Positions 61,401-64,000 of a stretch of 64,000 nucleotides of DNA are shown one piece after another. Numbering within the stretch: the stretch's first letter is position 1; every line of letters begins with the position of its first letter. The notes under the pieces were generated by a model. It saw nothing but the letters and a program-made list of their open reading frames with translations, was not told where the DNA came from and did not search any database. The translations under genes and the position numbers were made by a program. The stretch comes from Flavobacteriales bacterium. Lineage in GTDB: Bacteria > Bacteroidota > Bacteroidia > Flavobacteriales_F > PHOS-HE28. The stretch spans positions 83,583 through 147,582 of the forward strand of contig JAEUSY010000005.1 of NCBI GenBank assembly GCA_016788295.1. The letters are read 5' to 3'.

Positions 61401-64000
61401 CGGGCCGCATCTGGTACTGCCCCGACATCACCGCGGCCACGCCCACCTTCACCGCGCTGAACGTGAACGCGGGCGCCGTGCGTGCCCTGGCCGCCAACAC
61501 CGCCGTGGGCGACCAGTCCCTGGTACACACCGTGGTGGGTACCACCCGCATGGTGGTGCATGAGCTCTACACCCCGCGTCTGCACAGCATCTGGACCAAC
61601 GACGGCCTGCGCGTACACACCGTGGGCGATGCCAACACCGTGCGCACCAGCACCAACGGAGGCCTCACCTGGCAGGTGGTGCCCGTGACCGGCCCGCTCA
61701 CCACCCTGCGCGCCGTGCAGGGCAACGCCACCGGCACCGTGCTGGCCGTGGGCAACACCAACGCCACGGGCAACAGGCAGGTACTGGCCCTCAGCGGCAC
61801 CACCTATGCCCCGCAGACCCTTTCCGGTGGCAACACCACCGATGTCCTGCACGCCGTGGCGGTCTCAGGCACGGGGGCCGTGGTGGTGGCCGCCGCCAAT
61901 GCCGGGGGCAGTGCCGGTGGAGCGTACCGCCGCACGCCCAACGGCACCTGGAGCCATAACGCCTACAGCCAGCCCGTAACGGCCGTATGGAGCTTCCCCA
62001 ACTACATGGCCGATGCGCCCGGGATCTTCAACGAGACCAGCCACGAGGACTTCCTGATCGGGGGACAGTCCGGACACATGGGCTATGTGCGCTATGTGCC
62101 GGGCACCAACAGCTTCCCAAGCACACCCTCGGCCTGGGGTGCGGCCAGCGGCCTGGTGGGGAACGTGCGCGCCTTCTGGTTCCACGACCAAGTGAACGGC
62201 TTTGCCGTGGTGAACGCCAGCACCGGCAGCCAGCTCTACCGGGTGGCACTGCCGCTGAACCGCGCCAACACCGGCACGTGGAGCAACAGCGCCACCCTGC
62301 TCAACCTCACCAACGAGCCAGACGCGGCACCCCTATGCATTGCCTTTGCCGATCGTGAACGGGGTTTTGTGGGCGGCAGCCAGAGCACCACGCCGGTCGG
62401 TCTGGCGCGGACGCTCACTGACGAAGGCGGCCTCTACAGCCAACGCTTCTGGTACGATGCATTGGGCCGCTTGGTCCTCAGCCAGAACAGCAAGCAGTTC
62501 AACATGGCCACGCAGCGCTTCAGCTACAGCCTGTACGATGAGCTGGGCCGCGTGTACGAGGCCGGCGAGCTGGAGGATGACGGCAACGCCCCCGACCGTT
62601 TCCAGGACCTGCCCGCCACCAACGTAAATGGCGCCCTGCTGCCCAATGTGCTGGACCCCGATGTGCTGAAGGCCTGGGTGCTCGGGCGCCCGCGCTTTGA
62701 GGTGACGCGCACCTACTACGACGCCATCTTCCCGAGCCTGACCATACCCGGCTTTGCACAGGAGAACCTGCGCCTGCGTGTGGCCAGCACGGTGTACTAC
62801 GATGCCTGGGAGGAAGGGACCACACCCGAGGCCGATTACGCGCACGCCACGCACTACAGCTACGACATCCACGGCAACGTGAAGACCTTGGTGCAGGACC
62901 ACCCGCAGTTGGGTATTGATGGCGGCGCGATCCAAACCAATTGCACCGGCTGTGTGGAACACCGCTACAAGCGCATGGACTACACCTACGACCTCATCAG
63001 TGGGAATGTGCGCCAAGTGGATTACCAGAAAGACCAGCCCGATGCGATCCACCACCGGTACACCTACGATGCCGACAACCGCATCACCGAGGTGGAGACC
63101 AGCGCCGATGCACAGAACTGGCACCACGATGCGCGCTACTTCTACTACCCGCATGGCCCGCTGCAACGCGTAGAGCTCGGCGAGCACCTGGTGCAAGGCA
63201 CCGACTATGCCTACACGCTGCAAGGGTGGCTGAAGGGCATCAACGGCGACCGCCTGAACCCCACCACCGACATGGGCCGCGATGGCGATGCCACCGTGGT
63301 GGACAACCCCAATTTGCTCACCGGCCGCGATGCCTATGCCCTGAGCCTGGGCTACTACGGCGACAACGACTACAAGGCCATTGCCAGCTCGTATGACAGC
63401 GATAGCCCGGCAAACATCGCCCAGCGACCCTTCGCGCCCATCGGCGGCGTGGGCACCATGAACACCGAGCACACCCCGCTCTACAACGGCAATATTGCGC
63501 ACACCGTGAACACCCTACAGCACTTCGGGCTGTGGGATGCCACCAACGGCGACCAGGGCCAGGTGCTCGCCATGGTGTACCGGTATGACCAGCTGAACCG
63601 CCTGCGTACCGCACGCGGCGTTATCGGTCTTGGCAGCACCAATACCTGGAATACGGTTGCCGATGCCGCCACCAACCGCTACCGCAGCGAATACACCTAC
63701 GATGCGAACGGGAACATCGAGACAGCCCAACGCTGGAACGCCACTGGCGCAGCCCGCTACGATAGCCTGCACTACCACTACCACGATGCCAGTGGCCGCC
63801 GCCTGCGCAACCGCCTCTACCACCTGCAGGACCTTGCCGCCGATGGCATTGTGACAGCACCCGACCCCGACGACCTGAAGAAGACCACCCTGGCCTTCGA
63901 CACCAACCTGGGCACCCTGAACACCAACGCCTCCACCAATAATTACCGCTACGATGCGTTGGGTAATCTGGTGTACGACAACCGCGAAGGCATTACCAAC
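52481..64000 (+). CDS. YD/RHS-repeat giant with Cys-rich modules and Ycf48-like propeller, 3' end outside window
   Basis: The frame is open from ATG 52481 to the window end: 3840 residues without a stop. Order: signal peptide (1-29, LLALCLPALVAMAQ); beta-sandwiches (to about 360); Cys-rich sandwich region (about 640-1600); tandem helical modules with LCxCV...AYxxYL (about 1660-2210); a Ycf48/BNR propeller region (about 2375-3300) with Asp-box repeats such as TTDGGLTWQRSN, TTNGGASWSLLP and TTDGGATWHPVA; then YD repeats (FSYSLYDELGRVYE, YTYDANGNIETAQR, YRYDALGNLVYDN). YD repeats form the cocoon of RHS/Tc toxins. The core motif, self-cleavage site and any C-terminal effector must lie beyond 64000. 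It is translationally coupled to gene 6 by ATGA. Confidence 0.88.
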   Translation, partial: MNVRRSGSLMRRAAMLLALCLPALVAMAQPSIEWTRPWPADTSTVVVSKNDSTTLSWNRPSGIIVSHGIEDRILLKRDPRRTLTTTPMDVHVTIGVRALTNPDHGDYNAGDDSTTYQVFDLYIGVRGADLAPAGLDRTLDRIDQAGKHFSDAHAFTVKLLDIEVNEGSGYTAVNELPEGIYFDLYLLWRRDPPLNLNNGPTNPASAYIACTGPGTATNAYELELSWTGQTGALRYDVEWTWVDDYDYVPATGTVATGALPDSHIHYDLDRNASRATVNSTQTYYRLPLLYDRGYIVWRVRSVGAAPGQPGLFVHTAWSGPALPSGTVGSITPTQYRVQVAAHHASKNWQVTTSFAEEGKRKEVMTYADGTSRARQMVTRNNSLYVPIIGETVYDATGRAAVQVMPVPKVKDGCLTAGQSWAPIDYNPDFNMEDSLGSSSRFDYWDLQLQPNSCDLQAGALHTVNGAERYYSEAFATDNAAIIEAPDHLPRAEGYAYAQTQYTRDNTGRVRKQGGVGATFQLNGHATTTYYGKPEQIQLDRLFGSEAGYSMHYQRIVTVDPNGQASVTYVDMFGRTVATALSCLETTSGLEELEHEPVELTTDLFSGLPSTSPQLGQRRGDELFFTTQFAVACSSTYEFTYGVQPLMLEDNCWGNENRLCPNCVYELTIRIVNECGEQVFQYPPVNAPAIVGHVQSSGPEGLVPSFICWEEGPAYHTAPPADLVADLPPGEYTLTKSLRLHTGARDHFVQQLLDPANNDTACFRTLDEFIDEAIQNVGLEGCDVGCAACFEALGSLEDFLASGQGTEAEYQALRQECDELCRVDSWCDVLLMNMRADMELQGQYGRFEWDGNTANAPSFPDRTSVFIPEYEGSSILRDKFTHTVTPTAWNEINWGLGLWRQPWLELDGQVFQEYRDMNGDPARIPVEPDGANFTPEVVDVNAVVQEGPNTCTTTPQNLALVQDFLDAWESGWERSLVRFHPEYCYYMDCRQYGQPNSAEDPMTSDAFDGKLTLANTASEAFELGLVNSSGQPVFLGADPFITNSIYDPYGAELQARINLYYSAGGSNYSMVQMAAITARCNGVYSGPACTDFGTGSMELRDAEWAALRGFYRSVKYELQLRRAEASVKDCACAGLNYCIGEDDLNDWWYRMLAMGPSNWWQNWGSQPQFQGCQPCHVSRFPHYSNKEKRVNDPGQLPGLHQSPMELAYQNFLQTGQCPLATAWVQLFLELANRVDHPLANGGSIQLQNSPGWAAVHLALNNMEMGTTPPAADLNIFNLASEIVLSTTSGCDVTLYTPTGATDFAWDRITHISTLVADPNSYAFTLHVYYNMSDGTPAVTPVEGVMCAQFDLAPCNFPRVCEPNQLAFGVQDLFNMVKSGGQWMAAPLALSSYVPPGASTPAQELLSQSVKAWFTTTPDLSWSYSATGPKIYVRDLNAPGTVRFRFDILEAEPVSFAFNAATWATVAYFGNITGDHENFFTVQGFDGTGNVTVSLRCQAWFEENGDVRPVALGLCGLPENALCTDPQFTLDDQLAQVFQDLIYGTGLNTSTVDLFSSPNMTDALAWTLCPPGPTAQTPVAAPGDVATYTNLYKVDVCECLTVSVPRSGGLPVGTGLDLEGITPMNSTTEGTFTTFRVPILPNGLQFVTFSSSCHTFASCDTCRTRPRDAQSLIGLNDEQLLAQQVLNTDSIWDHYQQYLAAVDSLNERLGPAVADSGHVTALSYGEFRRKGYWHSLKAYQHYLRNYKPTIDNPTYLHQLDSFVVAHSNALNVKAEYKRYVSAVEHYNTLAAAAAQPTVTPAGDSLFTALLLADIVPDYVDLLDGLTPAAILPPDIATLADMDGDDPCVNLYLNTYLPAYWHLATDSTGRCPDLQKYAPLVSYKEFLAANICCSDSGLVVFDQYIQQFLVDSLKCPSYFPQLKECGNDSLGISALKKVGEDCQYLYSLWFNDVKKYMGPPPVPYQVHTGIVLDLTYLSFEEFAQAGLCECVQEYLTYLKPYLSWNNGLPGTPINTDPTTTLPNGDPSLPPLLSIDEYCNGGPNDCEDHFRAYVTTVRAFNGSAYSDSMAFDLRNDFTKFSDFEEAKLCWCVEAYNAYLQGYLHWTAESGNWPRPLTIQEFCRSRTGPDCSDMYHLYVTRLITLQPVVEQINGAFNNEFKLFIVDKKTFDLYGLCWCVKAYLARLELYLSDPETYMAELENEENHVWNLLKFCTIPTPCPPQDPIPPTPSLPIEQSACVCCDELTAIATLNAHSAYEAYIDSLTRNITERYTETCLGAAETFRMNFPDQEHHYTLYYYDQAGSLVRTVPPEGVQLTDIVHPNDSVAVRIARDRTQGVHSYFTDHRLTSDHVYNSLGQPIRSSMPDQDPRNEWKSTTPLGLAEGMTITGVTFGEGGKGFLSGYLSGDRGLAYTTTDGGLTWQRSNGLVGADLYGVHYPTPTDGYAVGDHGTLLRTTNGGASWSLLPNALLETRPALRDVRFISATDGLMVGLNGDAAFTTNSGTSVTTITGLGTDHLYGAGFDGTHFYLGGSTNDGTTGRLYTRAGLDASGWNQVADTRTAAELTCGQAATTTDIYVAGHYGVLLHSSNGAQWTTRRTGTTWDFIDVAFRNADHGVAILDSVGERGVLRHTTDGGATWHPVADLPHSDLRDLYLVRTEPAVTEVLAVGAGGRVFRLFLGVNGDNEATMGWAQVQGLGTTADLTRCWAAYEGTALRAMVVNGNTAYISLNLTAQPVAWTTHSLGAWQATDVLGLFSGGQWRMILAATNGSTQRYLTSAWNMTGSPSWSTSTATNVGRIALRSDNKAVVSVNGAAALLVDLSNNTFPVTSLTAVNTPPTASNALITLPTTEEVVSAGPTGSLFIANIPSGTTCTWTNTSTKITPLPIHAVHKDGGWAAAAQGTVLRRNGTSWTALPTRTVQDLRGVEPINANLIVAVGDESAVLRMDPAAPSTYNAPTVMPSGTLHAVRAMGNAVHLAADAGRIWYCPDITAATPTFTALNVNAGAVRALAANTAVGDQSLVHTVVGTTRMVVHELYTPRLHSIWTNDGLRVHTVGDANTVRTSTNGGLTWQVVPVTGPLTTLRAVQGNATGTVLAVGNTNATGNRQVLALSGTTYAPQTLSGGNTTDVLHAVAVSGTGAVVVAAANAGGSAGGAYRRTPNGTWSHNAYSQPVTAVWSFPNYMADAPGIFNETSHEDFLIGGQSGHMGYVRYVPGTNSFPSTPSAWGAASGLVGNVRAFWFHDQVNGFAVVNASTGSQLYRVALPLNRANTGTWSNSATLLNLTNEPDAAPLCIAFADRERGFVGGSQSTTPVGLARTLTDEGGLYSQRFWYDALGRLVLSQNSKQFNMATQRFSYSLYDELGRVYEAGELEDDGNAPDRFQDLPATNVNGALLPNVLDPDVLKAWVLGRPRFEVTRTYYDAIFPSLTIPGFAQENLRLRVASTVYYDAWEEGTTPEADYAHATHYSYDIHGNVKTLVQDHPQLGIDGGAIQTNCTGCVEHRYKRMDYTYDLISGNVRQVDYQKDQPDAIHHRYTYDADNRITEVETSADAQNWHHDARYFYYPHGPLQRVELGEHLVQGTDYAYTLQGWLKGINGDRLNPTTDMGRDGDATVVDNPNLLTGRDAYALSLGYYGDNDYKAIASSYDSDSPANIAQRPFAPIGGVGTMNTEHTPLYNGNIAHTVNTLQHFGLWDATNGDQGQVLAMVYRYDQLNRLRTARGVIGLGSTNTWNTVADAATNRYRSEYTYDANGNIETAQRWNATGAARYDSLHYHYHDASGRRLRNRLYHLQDLAADGIVTAPDPDDLKKTTLAFDTNLGTLNTNASTNNYRYDALGNLVYDNREGITN

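Noticed and set aside
59159..62191. Long minus-strand frames opposite the propeller region (Val/Gly/His-rich)
   Set aside because: Shadows of the Asp-box repeats; the plus frame is continuous with the rest of the YD protein.

Overview
The window reads as a GC-rich chromosome segment (about 60% G+C by eye) from a member of the Bacteroidota, most likely a Flavobacteriales-type environmental lineage. The reasons are a DUF1599 / DoxX-like BT_3928-type / tpiA / prmA neighbourhood with folP nearby, very large secreted proteins with Sec signals, PD40/TPR/SPOR-like and carboxypeptidase-regulatory domains, a Calx-beta secreted protein, and a multi-gene YD/RHS-repeat locus whose first large protein carries the N-terminal signature usual in this phylum. 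There are no rRNA genes, CRISPR arrays or intact insertion sequences. One tRNA-Arg(ACG) is present.

Layout. 1-787: partial secreted Calx-beta protein. 972-18571: a housekeeping and envelope block, almost all on the minus strand: tRNA-Arg with its terminator, a YdcF-like protein, an M48 metalloprotease lipoprotein coupled to clpS, a 2147-aa TPR/PD40/SPOR-like giant, plsY, a 1504-aa secreted protein of unknown function, prmA, tpiA, a DoxX-like membrane protein and a DinB-like protein; several neighbours share 4-bp ATGA overlaps. 18670-24588: three paralogous secreted proteins of an unnamed family interspersed with DUF1599, folP, an NTF2-like protein and a MarR regulator that carries a perfect palindromic operator. 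24649-28322: two membrane-bound class III nucleotidyl cyclases with different substrate-pocket residues around a predicted propeller protein, followed by two 85-nt REP-like repeats.

28400-37650 looks like an accessory island: lower and patchier G+C, many unrecognised genes, two probable frameshifted genes, a HIRAN protein, an MmeI-like single-chain restriction-modification enzyme (D-X9-EXK nuclease plus DPACGCGNF / NPPF methylase), and several small membrane-anchored proteins around it. 37695-39529 holds a fibronectin-type-III-like protein and a protein built on a 21-bp minisatellite that encodes Asn/Asp-rich heptads.

40039-64000 is the most unusual part. A LuxR-type response regulator lies divergent from a seven-gene operon that runs off the window: a predicted outer-membrane barrel with coiled coil, a secreted beta-sandwich protein, a membrane-anchored protein, an 1857-aa SpvB/RHS-like shell protein, a small carbohydrate-binding-like/YD protein, a LolA-like secreted protein, and a YD/RHS giant of more than 3840 residues. 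The last five genes are each joined by an ATGA overlap. The giant carries tandem Cys-rich helical modules and an inserted Ycf48/BNR-type beta-propeller region of roughly 900 residues before its YD repeats. I infer one co-translated surface or secreted RHS machine whose C-terminal effector or sorting domain lies beyond position 64000.
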